DNA of 64,000 bases from Flavobacterium aquicola (GTDB lineage: Bacteria > Bacteroidota > Bacteroidia > Flavobacteriales > Flavobacteriaceae): positions 70,986 through 134,985 of the forward strand of contig NZ_QUNI01000006.1 of NCBI RefSeq assembly GCF_003385115.1. Direction: 5' to 3'. Below the pieces are notes generated by a model that saw only the letters and a list, made by a program, of their open reading frames with translations, ran no database searches and was not told the origin of the DNA. The number at the start of each line of letters is the position of its first letter. Within the stretch, counting starts at the first letter, position 1. The translations under genes were made by a program, and so were the position numbers. Below, piece by piece: positions 52,376 to 59,723 of this stretch.

Positions 52376-53113
52376 TTATTCCTCTTCGTTCTCATCAATT
52401 TCTTCATCTTCTTCTTCAAAATCATCTACATCATGATAAACCGATTTTTCTTCATCAAAATCCTCATCATCCTCATATTCTTCATCTTCGTCCTCATACT
52501 CTTCATCAAAATCAAACACAAACGGCTCAACTAACATTTTGTCAGCTAATATTTCTATACGTTCTGTGATTTTATCTGTAAAAACAATACGCTGTGTTTT
52601 GGTGATACTATTTGAGATTCGCATGATTTTTGTTTCATGGCGCAGTTTCAAAATCGAATCGGCATCATCAACAATAAACATTTTCAATCGGTTCACATTA
52701 TAGCCAGCAGTAGAAAACATGTCACTCAATTTAATAGGAGTTCCAATCAGAACATCAATACCAGCTGAAATATAGTTTTTATCATAATCCATATCTCCTT
52801 TTTCATGAACACCGTATACTCTTAGATTGGTGAATTTTCCAAACTTTTCAAAAAGTTCCTCCATTTCAAGAACTTTTGCTTTATTTTCTACAAAAATTAA
52901 GGCACGCGGTGATTCTTCTCCTTCACAAACCAATTGCTGAATCACATTGATAACAATAGCTGTAGATTTCCCTGAACCTTTAGAAGAAGAAATAATGGCA
53001 TCTGCACCACTTTTTATAGTCGAAAAAGTTTCCTTTTGCAATACATTCGCTTCTGTCAATCCAAAATCTATTAAAGCTTCCTGTAATACTTGATTAATTT
53101 TTTTTAATTTCAT
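52376..53113 (-). CDS. Single-domain DEAD-box-like protein with acidic tail
   Basis: A 245-residue protein containing only the first RecA-like domain of a DEAD-box helicase: Q-motif-like LTEANVLQKETF (about 19), Walker A SSKGSGKST (about 43-51), Ib-like GTPIKLSDM (about 123) and motif II VDDAD in place of DEAD (about 147). Motif III (SAT) is not recognisable and the C-terminal helicase domain is missing. From about residue 198 the chain is almost entirely Asp/Glu. It may bind ATP and RNA or compete with or regulate a full helicase, but it is unlikely to unwind by itself. Not obviously a frameshift: no C-terminal helicase motifs are seen downstream. Confidence 0.7.
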   Translation of the reverse strand: MKLKKINQVLQEALIDFGLTEANVLQKETFSTIKSGADAIISSSKGSGKSTAIVINVIQQLVCEGEESPRALIFVENKAKVLEMEELFEKFGKFTNLRVYGVHEKGDMDYDKNYISAGIDVLIGTPIKLSDMFSTAGYNVNRLKMFIVDDADSILKLRHETKIMRISNSITKTQRIVFTDKITERIEILADKMLVEPFVFDFDEEYEDEDEEYEDDEDFDEEKSVYHDVDDFEEEDEEIDENEEE

Positions 53114-53211
53114 TTTTTTATGCTGTAAGCTTTAAGCATTAAGCGAAAAGCAAATTTGTATATTGGTGTTTTTTTATCTTATGCTTATAGCTTAATGCAT
53201 ATTGCTTTATA
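53114..53211. repeat. Short-word inverted repeat between genes
   Basis: The word aagctttaagcattaagc near 53125-53150 recurs inverted as gcttatagcttaatgc near 53180-53200, giving an imperfect stem of about 18 bp. It resembles the other word-type hairpins in the window and separates the sigma-54 activator gene from the DEAD-like gene. Confidence 0.5.
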
Positions 53212-54375
53212 TTATTTACTTGCAAAAGCTTTAACATCACTCTCAGAAATTTCGTTTCCTCCCAGAATAATTAAACGTTCTACGACATTTCGCAATTCTC
53301 TAATATTCCCTGTCCAATCGTATTCCTGCAGCAGACTAACAGCTTCTTTCGAAAAATATTTAACTGCATTTCCATGCTCATTAGCAATTTTTACAGCAAA
53401 ATGGTTTATCAATGCTGGAATATCTCCCCGTCGATCATTTAATGACGGAACACTTATCAGAATCACTGCTAAACGATGATATAAATCTTCTCTAAAACGT
53501 CCTGCTGTAATTTCTGCTTTTAAATCCTTATTTGTAGCAGCAATCACTCGAACATCAACTTTAATATCATTATCCGCACCAACCCTTGTAATAATTCCTT
53601 CCTGCAAAGCTCTTAATACTTTGGCTTGCGCCGATAAACTCATGTCACCGATTTCATCCAAGAAAATGGTTCCTTTATTCGCAGCTTCGAACTTGCCGGC
53701 ACGATCTTTTACTGCCGAAGTAAAAGCGCCTTTTACATGCCCGAACAATTCGCTTTCAATCAATTCACTCGGTATTGCAGCACAATTCACTTCGATCATT
53801 GGCGCCGTAGAACGTTCGCTTTTGTCATGCAGCTGATGAGCAACTAATTCTTTTCCCGTTCCATTTGGACCAGTAATCAAAACTCTTGCATCAGTTGGAG
53901 CGACTTTATCAATCATTATTTTCACTAGATTGATAGGTTCGCAGTCTCCTATAATTTCATATTTTTTACTGACTTTCTTTTTTAAAATTTTATTCTCGAC
54001 AACCAGTTTTTTTCTGTCCAAAGCATTTCGGACTGTATTTAACAAGCGGTTCAGATCTGGCGGTTTCGAAATATAGTCAAAAGCTCCCAGACGCATTGTA
54101 TTAATTGCTGTTTCCATATCGCCATGACCCGAAATCATCACAATTGGAATTTCAGTATCTATCTTTTTTACCGCTTCAAGCAATTCGACGCCATCCATTC
54201 TTGGCATTTTGATATCGCATAAAACTAAATCATAATCCTTCTCTTTTATTTTTTCAAGTCCTTTTATTCCATCTTCAGCAGCATCTACTTCATAAGACTC
54301 ATTTTCTTCGCAAAGTATTCGAACCAAAACCCTTCTAATAGCTTCTTCGTCTTCAATAATTAGTATTTTACTCAT
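53212..54375 (-). CDS. Sigma-54-dependent response regulator lacking a Fis-type DNA-binding domain
   Basis: A 387-residue NtrC-family activator. The receiver domain (1-120) has acidic residues IIEDEE, phospho-acceptor Asp in VLCDIKMPRMDG (about 53) and Lys in DYISKPPD (about 104). The AAA+ domain has Walker A GPNGTGKE, sigma-54-contact loop GAFTSAVKDR (usual form GAFTGA), Walker B GTIFLDEIGDM and arginine-finger region FREDLYHRL. It stops at NIRELRNVVERLI...VKAFASK, about 80 residues before where a Fis-type HTH would end. It may act from solution on sigma-54 polymerase. No kinase gene is adjacent. Confidence 0.9.
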   Translation of the reverse strand: MSKILIIEDEEAIRRVLVRILCEENESYEVDAAEDGIKGLEKIKEKDYDLVLCDIKMPRMDGVELLEAVKKIDTEIPIVMISGHGDMETAINTMRLGAFDYISKPPDLNRLLNTVRNALDRKKLVVENKILKKKVSKKYEIIGDCEPINLVKIMIDKVAPTDARVLITGPNGTGKELVAHQLHDKSERSTAPMIEVNCAAIPSELIESELFGHVKGAFTSAVKDRAGKFEAANKGTIFLDEIGDMSLSAQAKVLRALQEGIITRVGADNDIKVDVRVIAATNKDLKAEITAGRFREDLYHRLAVILISVPSLNDRRGDIPALINHFAVKIANEHGNAVKYFSKEAVSLLQEYDWTGNIRELRNVVERLIILGGNEISESDVKAFASK

Positions 54376-54384
54376 ATTTTTTAA

Positions 54385-54484
54385 AGTTTCTAAGATTCTG
54401 AGTTTCTAAGAATCTAAGTTACTATGTTTTTTATAATTTTAAAAACTTAGCAACTCAGCTGCTTAGTAACTTAGCAACTCCTTC
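54385..54484. repeat. Short-word repeat cluster upstream of the sigma-54 activator
   Basis: Words of the form gtttctaagattctgagtttctaagaatctaag run on one side and cttagcaactcagctgcttagtaacttagcaactc on the other. They are mutually inverted, built from the word cttag/ctaag plus aactcag. An imperfect stem of more than 25 bp is possible. No gene is present. Confidence 0.5.
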
Positions 54485-55801
54485 TTAATATTTAAGCCAT
54501 TTATATAATTCTCCCCAGCTTGGTTTTTTGCCGTACATCAATATTCCAACGCGGTAAATCTTGGCTGCAAACCAAACCACGCCAAAAAATGTACCGAATA
54601 ACAAAGATACGGAAATTGCAATCTGCCACCATGGCACTCCAAAAGGAATACGCATAAGCATAACGATAGGAGATGTCAAGGGAATCATAGAGAAAACTAA
54701 GGCTACAGTTCCATGCGGGTTATTTATCACTGTAAAAAAACCAATGTAAACACTCAGCATTAAAGGCATAATGATAGGCAGAAGAAATTGCTGCGAATCC
54801 GTCTGATTATCTACCGCGGCTCCAATTGCTGCATAAAAAGAACTGTATAAAAAATAGCCTCCAATAAAATAGACAACAAAACCAATCAAGATGCTGGCGA
54901 TAGGGAGGTTCCATATTTCTTTAATATACATTTGGGCGGTACCAGTCAATTCCTGCTGTGCAGCGTGCATCATTTCTGGAGAAACTCTAGCGGTTGGACC
55001 AATATTAACTCCAAAAAATGCCGAAGCAGCAAACATAAGCGACAAACCTATTACTGCCCAGATTAAAAACTGGAGCAGTCCTGCCAATGAAGTTCCTATT
55101 ATTTTTCCCATCATCAGCTGGAAAGGCTTTACCGAAGAAATGATAATCTCAACAATCCTATTTGTTTTTTCTTCAATTACGCTGCGCATTACCATGTTGC
55201 CATAAATGATAATGAACATCATAATAAGGTAACCAAATGCCCCTCCTATCCCAATTTTTATTTCATTCAGTCCTCTAAGGCTTTCTTCACCAGAAGCTTT
55301 GGATAATTTAAAAACTACTTCTGCTTTAGCTTTTTTGATAGCTAATGTATCTAAATGTGCTAATTCCAGATTATTCTTGGTTAATTTATCAGCAATAATT
55401 CCTTGTGTGCTTTCGATAAAAGAAATACTTGGGCTTTCATTAGAAACCAGCTGAATTTTAGTTTCGAGCTCTCTGTTGTTAACCGTTTTAGGAACATACA
55501 GCAAAGCCTCAAAATTCTCTTTAACAATACTGTCTTTCAAAAATTGTATATCTACTTTAGATAAATCCAAGTATTTATAATCACTGTTTTTATTGTTTAA
55601 TGCTATAAACTCATTTACAAACAAACCCGATTCATCGTGAATCGCAATCAGCTTAGTATCCGGTTTCATCGAACTCAAATACGCAATAAAACCAGTAATG
55701 GCAACAAAAAGCAGCGGACTCAAAAAAGTCATTACGATAAACGACTTATTGCGGACCTTGGCTACAAATTCTCTTTTTATGATTAATGATATAATGCTCA
55801 T
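54485..55801 (-). CDS. ABC-2 type exporter permease (NatB-like)
   Basis: A 438-residue membrane protein. An N-terminal helix (about 18-44) follows IIKREFVAKVRNKSFIVMTFLSPLL. A large extracytoplasmic domain reaches to about residue 185, and five or six more helices occupy the C-terminal half, including GMVMRSVIEEKTNRIVEIIISSVKPFQLMMGKIIG-type ABC-2 signature (NMVMRSVIEEKTNRIVEII). It forms an exporter with the ATPase encoded upstream (55995-56915). NatAB exports Na+, but other substrates are common in this family. Confidence 0.87.
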   Translation of the reverse strand: MSIISLIIKREFVAKVRNKSFIVMTFLSPLLFVAITGFIAYLSSMKPDTKLIAIHDESGLFVNEFIALNNKNSDYKYLDLSKVDIQFLKDSIVKENFEALLYVPKTVNNRELETKIQLVSNESPSISFIESTQGIIADKLTKNNLELAHLDTLAIKKAKAEVVFKLSKASGEESLRGLNEIKIGIGGAFGYLIMMFIIIYGNMVMRSVIEEKTNRIVEIIISSVKPFQLMMGKIIGTSLAGLLQFLIWAVIGLSLMFAASAFFGVNIGPTARVSPEMMHAAQQELTGTAQMYIKEIWNLPIASILIGFVVYFIGGYFLYSSFYAAIGAAVDNQTDSQQFLLPIIMPLMLSVYIGFFTVINNPHGTVALVFSMIPLTSPIVMLMRIPFGVPWWQIAISVSLLFGTFFGVVWFAAKIYRVGILMYGKKPSWGELYKWLKY

Positions 55802-55994
55802 TTATATGTATAATTTGGTAATTAGATAATGTGATAATTCTGTAATTTGAAAGTGAACTCTTTTTTTAAACTCACTTTTCTAAAACTCTTTGAGAATTTG
55901 ACTAATGCTTTTTTTTTAGATTTTTTGACAGCATCGAATTAAGACACCTACATCAAATTATCTAATTATCACATTTTCAAATTATCTAATTAAT
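55802..55994. repeat. Short-word inverted repeats between the ABC exporter genes
   Basis: aattagataatgtgataatt at about 55828 is repeated inverted as aattatctaattatcacatt at about 55958-55977, followed by another aaattatctaatt. The 193-bp gap otherwise holds no gene. The element could form a long hairpin between the two co-directional genes. Confidence 0.5.
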
Positions 55995-56915
55995 TTAATC
56001 CGTTACTGTTTGGATAAAAATGTCATGCACACTTGGGATTTTTTCAACAAAATGAGTTACCTGACCACGCTGTGTCAAAACATGCAGTAGTTCATTTGGT
56101 GAAGCATTACCAATTTGAATTTCTAATTTTATCTCATCGTTTAATGATTTAAAATTAGCCGGTCCCACTTTAAATTTCTGAGTAATATCAAACATCAGGC
56201 CTTCCACATTGTCTGACAAAATTCCAACCTGAAAACTGTTGGTTTTAAATTGTCTTTTTACATCAATCAGTTTTCCTTCAATCAATTTGTTCGATTTATG
56301 AATCAGCGCAATATGATCGCACAGTTCCTCTACACTTTCCATCCGATGAGTCGAAAAAATAATCGTTGCCCCATCTTCTTTCAATGCCAAAATTTCATCT
56401 TTGATCACATTCGCATTTACAGGATCAAATCCCGAAAAAGGCTCATCAAAAATCAATAATTTAGGTTTGTGCAGAACGCAGACTACAAACTGGATTTTCT
56501 GCGCCATTCCTTTCGAAAGTTCCTGAATTTTCTTGTTCCACCATCCCTGAATCCCTAGACGGTCAAACCAATAATCCAACTGTTTTTTTGCCTCAGCCTT
56601 AGATAATCCTTTCATTTGTGCCAAATACAAACACTGTTCCCCCACTTTCATAGAACTGTAAAGTCCTCTCTCTTCAGGAAGATATCCAATATGCTGAACA
56701 TGTTTCGGCTGCAGTTTTTCGCCGTCAAGAATAACTTCACCACTGTCGGGCATTGTAATTTGGTTAATAATACGGATTAAGGAAGTTTTTCCAGCACCAT
56801 TTGGACCCAAAAGTCCATATATGCTTCCTTTTGGCACAGTCAATGACACCTCGTTAAGCGCAACATAATCACCATATTGCTTTATGACTTTATTTACTTC
56901 AAGAATACTGCTCAC
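55995..56915 (-). CDS. ABC exporter ATP-binding protein (NatA-like)
   Basis: A 306-residue ATPase. Motifs are Walker A GPNGAGKTS (about 37-45), Q-loop YLPEERGLY (about 84), signature LSKGMAQKIQ (about 129-138), Walker B LLIFDEPFSGFDP (about 152) and switch FSTHRME (about 188). DUF4162-type C-terminal domain (TNSFQVGILSDN...VHDIFIQTV) follows. It drives export through the NatB-like permease encoded next on the same strand. Confidence 0.92.
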   Translation of the reverse strand: MSSILEVNKVIKQYGDYVALNEVSLTVPKGSIYGLLGPNGAGKTSLIRIINQITMPDSGEVILDGEKLQPKHVQHIGYLPEERGLYSSMKVGEQCLYLAQMKGLSKAEAKKQLDYWFDRLGIQGWWNKKIQELSKGMAQKIQFVVCVLHKPKLLIFDEPFSGFDPVNANVIKDEILALKEDGATIIFSTHRMESVEELCDHIALIHKSNKLIEGKLIDVKRQFKTNSFQVGILSDNVEGLMFDITQKFKVGPANFKSLNDEIKLEIQIGNASPNELLHVLTQRGQVTHFVEKIPSVHDIFIQTVTD

Positions 56916-57072
56916 AGCTAATTTTTTAGAATTGCAAAAGTAGTTAATTCGTGCTGATTATTTACACAAAAACCAATGATTAGAGCCATTCCCCAACCAT
57001 AACGGATAAAAACCTCTGAAAAAACAGCATTCCTTTTCAAAAGTTAAAAAAGAATAAATTATAAATGATTTT

Positions 57073-57153
57073 TCAGGAGCCAAATCCAGCTGTCCGTTAT
57101 ATCTGTGTGCCTGAACCCCAGGCACACAGGATGCCACTACCATCTGGGCTAAG
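57073..57153 (+). repeat. Dispersed modular repeat element, copy 3
   Basis: The left arm aggagccaaatccagctgtccgttata and right arm ggatgccactaccatctgggcta match copies 1 and 2. The interior is a compact, nearly perfect hairpin gtgtgcctg-aacc-ccaggcacac. It sits upstream of the accessory gene group and marks the change from core-type to accessory genes. Confidence 0.7.
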
Positions 57154-57336
57154 GAGAACATTGGTACCTTTTTAGAACATTACTTTAAAACTCTGACAAT
57201 TTTAAATATAGTTTTTATATTAGCAGTAAATAAAGTTTTAATTTATCAGACTTATTCGTCGGATTTTAGGTATATATTAGTATGACTTTGTCAGATGTAT
57301 ATACTAGCTGACGGCAATTATAACAGACAATCAACA

Positions 57337-58305
57337 ATGAAGATAAGACAAGTAATAATTATAGTTTTGACAATTTCGTTTTTGACTTGTTGCAGACAAG
57401 GATACAAAGTTGAAGATGGTAAAGTATATTACGAATATTGGAACGAAGGATTGGGATTTGAACAAGGTAAAAGACTGATTGAGGCAGCAGATGCAAAGAG
57501 TTTTAAATCGCTAAGCTTTGACTGTGATTGTAGTTTCGACTTTGGCAAAGACAAGAATCACCTATTCATAGACGGAGAACCTATTAAAAATATAGACCCA
57601 AAAACTTTTAAATTTATCGGAAATTATATTTTCCGAGACAAAGATTCGGCTTATTTTTTTGGTTTTTATAACAACTTAAACGATTGTGTAATTAAAGGCG
57701 TTAATCCAGACAAAATAAAATTTATTAAATATCCTTGGTCAAAGGCGGATAATTTTTTAATTCACGGAGGAGACGCTGTAATTATTGACGATATAAATGA
57801 ATTTGTTCCTATTGACAATGATTGGGGAAAGACAAAAAAATACGTAATTAATAACAATCAAATTTTATACGGAGCAGACATAAAAACTTTTAAAGTCGTA
57901 AGTACTTTTCAAGGTAAAGATAAAAACTTCAATTATAAGTTCGGTATTATTAATGAAAATGATTTCAAAAAAACAAGTTATAAGAAATTTGATTTTGACA
58001 AGCCTATTTGTGAATATGAACCCATTGTATTTGATGATATTAATGACAGTTTGGTATCATATAAAGAAGATCAAAATAAAAGAATTGAAATTGTAGAAAA
58101 ACTAAAATCGAAAGGTTTTTTAATTAAGGATACTAGATATTCAAATTGGTCAGGCGAATCAAAAATTATCAGCGTTTCGTTGGCAAATGACAAATGTAAT
58201 TGCATTGTTGAGAAACTTTACCGTTATGATTATTCAATACCTTCTGGAACTGAAAAAATATTTAAAGTAACAGAAAGAGTTCACTGCAAAACGAAAGAAA
58301 ATTAG
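57337..58305 (+). CDS. DKNYY-domain-like lipoprotein
   Basis: A lipoprotein of about 322 residues. The ATG at 57337 (MKIRQVIIIVLTISFLTCC) gives a lipoprotein signal with Cys in LTCC; the frame can be extended 14 codons upstream, but that adds only a charged segment. The mature part has repeated units such as DGKVYYEYWNEG, GKDKNHLFIDGEPI, RDKDSAYFFGF and ADIKTFKVVSTFQGKDKNFNYKFG. They resemble DKNYY repeats, beta-hairpin motifs of unknown role in surface lipoproteins. It is the first of three adjacent secreted accessory proteins. Confidence 0.75.
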   Translation: MKIRQVIIIVLTISFLTCCRQGYKVEDGKVYYEYWNEGLGFEQGKRLIEAADAKSFKSLSFDCDCSFDFGKDKNHLFIDGEPIKNIDPKTFKFIGNYIFRDKDSAYFFGFYNNLNDCVIKGVNPDKIKFIKYPWSKADNFLIHGGDAVIIDDINEFVPIDNDWGKTKKYVINNNQILYGADIKTFKVVSTFQGKDKNFNYKFGIINENDFKKTSYKKFDFDKPICEYEPIVFDDINDSLVSYKEDQNKRIEIVEKLKSKGFLIKDTRYSNWSGESKIISVSLANDKCNCIVEKLYRYDYSIPSGTEKIFKVTERVHCKTKEN

Positions 58306-58319
58306 AGCGAAAAATAACT

Positions 58320-58346
58320 GCCACCAACAGCTATAACGTTGGTGGC
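58320..58346 (+). repeat. Cassette-boundary-like hairpin
   Basis: A perfect 9-bp stem gccaccaac / gttggtggc encloses the loop agctataac. It lies 14 bp after the stop of the DKNYY-like gene. A related sequence, ctgtcgccaatagctaaaatgg, follows the next gene at about 59015, and tagctgacggcaattataac precedes the first at about 57303. Confidence 0.5.
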
Positions 58347-58396
58347 AATACCACCTAAAAGGCAAGAATCAGAAATTCACAAAATAATTAAAGAAA

Positions 58397-59008
58397 ATGA
58401 AAAAACATTTATTGAGTTTATTAGTAATATCGTCAATTTTTATGATAGCTTCTTGTAATGGAGACAAACGTGAAAATAGAAATTCTGAAGTACAAAATCC
58501 AGAAGCTTTACAAGATGAAATACAACTAAAAAGGTTAACTAAACGTGGTGGAAATCTAATTGATGAGCTTTATGCGGAATTGGTAGAAAAAACTCCTGAA
58601 TTAAAAAAACTAGAAACAGAAATAGAAACTTTTAAAGAAACTCCATCAGAAACTCAAAATGGTTTTTACAATTATAATGGAAAATCAAACCAGTATTATG
58701 GAAATGCAACAGGATTTGCAAATCAAATTACAGATAGCTTGAGTAAAAAAAGAATTTTAGCTTTAATCCAAAAAAGCAATAAAAAATACGATTCAGAATC
58801 TAAAGAAATTAATGACCTTGTAAAGCAAATTTCTAACTCCCAAAATTCAATTCAAGACAATCATAATATTCTAAAAATAGTTTTAACAATTCCATTAATA
58901 GAAAAATATCAAAAAGAAAATTTACCAAAAAAGAAAGAGTTTTTGGAAACAATATCTAAACAAAAAGCTTTGAATAAAAAAATAACAGATAAAACACCAA
59001 AATACTAA
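58397..59008 (+). CDS. Small lipoprotein of unknown function
   Basis: A 203-residue protein with a lipoprotein signal (LVISSIFMIASCNGD, Cys about residue 20). The mature chain is Lys/Glu-rich and largely helical (IDELYAELVEKTPELKKLETEIETFKE and DSESKEINDLVKQISNSQNSIQDNHNILKI), with heptad-like spacing suggesting coiled coil. I do not recognise the family. It lies between two boundary-like sequences in the accessory block. Confidence 0.7.
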   Translation: MKKHLLSLLVISSIFMIASCNGDKRENRNSEVQNPEALQDEIQLKRLTKRGGNLIDELYAELVEKTPELKKLETEIETFKETPSETQNGFYNYNGKSNQYYGNATGFANQITDSLSKKRILALIQKSNKKYDSESKEINDLVKQISNSQNSIQDNHNILKIVLTIPLIEKYQKENLPKKKEFLETISKQKALNKKITDKTPKY

Positions 59009-59290
59009 AAACAACTGTCGCCAATAGCTAAAATGGATTTTTGTAAATCGGTTTAATGGAAAATGATTTTGTATTTGGCTGATTTTAGCAAACCCGAATA
59101 AACGGTTAATTTAATCAGATTGTGAAGATTTACAAGGGAATTTATTATTCGACGGAAGAGTAAAACACATTTACGTTATACAAGACACTTATTGCGAAGA
59201 ATGAAAATTGAACTTGAATAGACAATCAAAACTAAAATCACAATTGACGACAATTTATTCCTACGTTAAAACTTGACTGAAAAAAACATT

Positions 59291-59656
59291 ATGAGAAATT
59301 TTAAATTTAACACTATATGTCTGTTTTTGATTTTAAGCAGCTTACCGATTTATTCACAAGAAAAGACCAATGACTGCTTGGAAATTTATGGAGAGTGGAA
59401 AACATATTATATTCAGCAACCTTTTGGAATTGATTCAGGAAACAAATCTGAAACATGGATTTTTAATAAAGATAAGACACTTTCAATAGATGGTAAAATG
59501 ACTAAATATAGTTTAGAGGAGGATTGCTCAAAATTAATTATCGAAAACGATTCAAAATCATTTTTTATAAAAATAATTAAAGACACTTTGATTATGACTA
59601 AAAGAATTTTACCACACGAATCATATGATTTGCGATTAAAAAAAATAAAGCATTAA
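59291..59656 (+). CDS. Small secreted lipocalin-like protein
   Basis: A 121-residue protein from the ATG at 59291 (a TTG six codons earlier is open but less likely). The signal peptide is FNTICLFLILSSLPIYSQ. The mature part has the beginning IYGEWKTYYIQQPFG and the strand pattern WIFNKDKTLSIDGKMTKYSL...LIMTKRI of lipocalin-like extracellular proteins of Bacteroidota. The 280-bp gap upstream holds no recognisable gene. It ends at a strong terminator facing dnaJ. Confidence 0.7.
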   Translation: MRNFKFNTICLFLILSSLPIYSQEKTNDCLEIYGEWKTYYIQQPFGIDSGNKSETWIFNKDKTLSIDGKMTKYSLEEDCSKLIIENDSKSFFIKIIKDTLIMTKRILPHESYDLRLKKIKH

Positions 59657-59658
59657 AA

Positions 59659-59700
59659 AAAATCCCCATTCTAAAACCAAATGTAGAATGGGGATTTTAT
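59659..59700. terminator. Bidirectional terminator between the accessory gene and dnaJ
   Basis: The perfect 15-bp stem aaaatccccattcta / tagaatggggatttt with a 10-base loop is flanked by A-rich and T-rich runs on both sides, so it can end transcription from either direction. Confidence 0.85.
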
Positions 59701-59723
59701 ATTTTAAACCTTTTTAAAATAGT

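Noticed and set aside
53212..54375. Calling the sigma-54 activator a pseudogene because it lacks a DNA-binding domain
   Set aside because: All receiver and AAA+ motifs are intact and the stop follows a normal domain boundary; activators without an HTH are known.
55995..56915. Reading the ABC pair as a macrolide or antimicrobial-peptide exporter
   Set aside because: The permease has the ABC-2/NatB topology with one large N-terminal external loop, and no resistance-specific sequence is visible; a general NatAB-like call is safer.
57073..59656. Integron or prophage island
   Set aside because: No integrase, transposase, phage gene or tRNA attachment site was found; only boundary-like hairpins support mobility, so I report it as cassette-like only.
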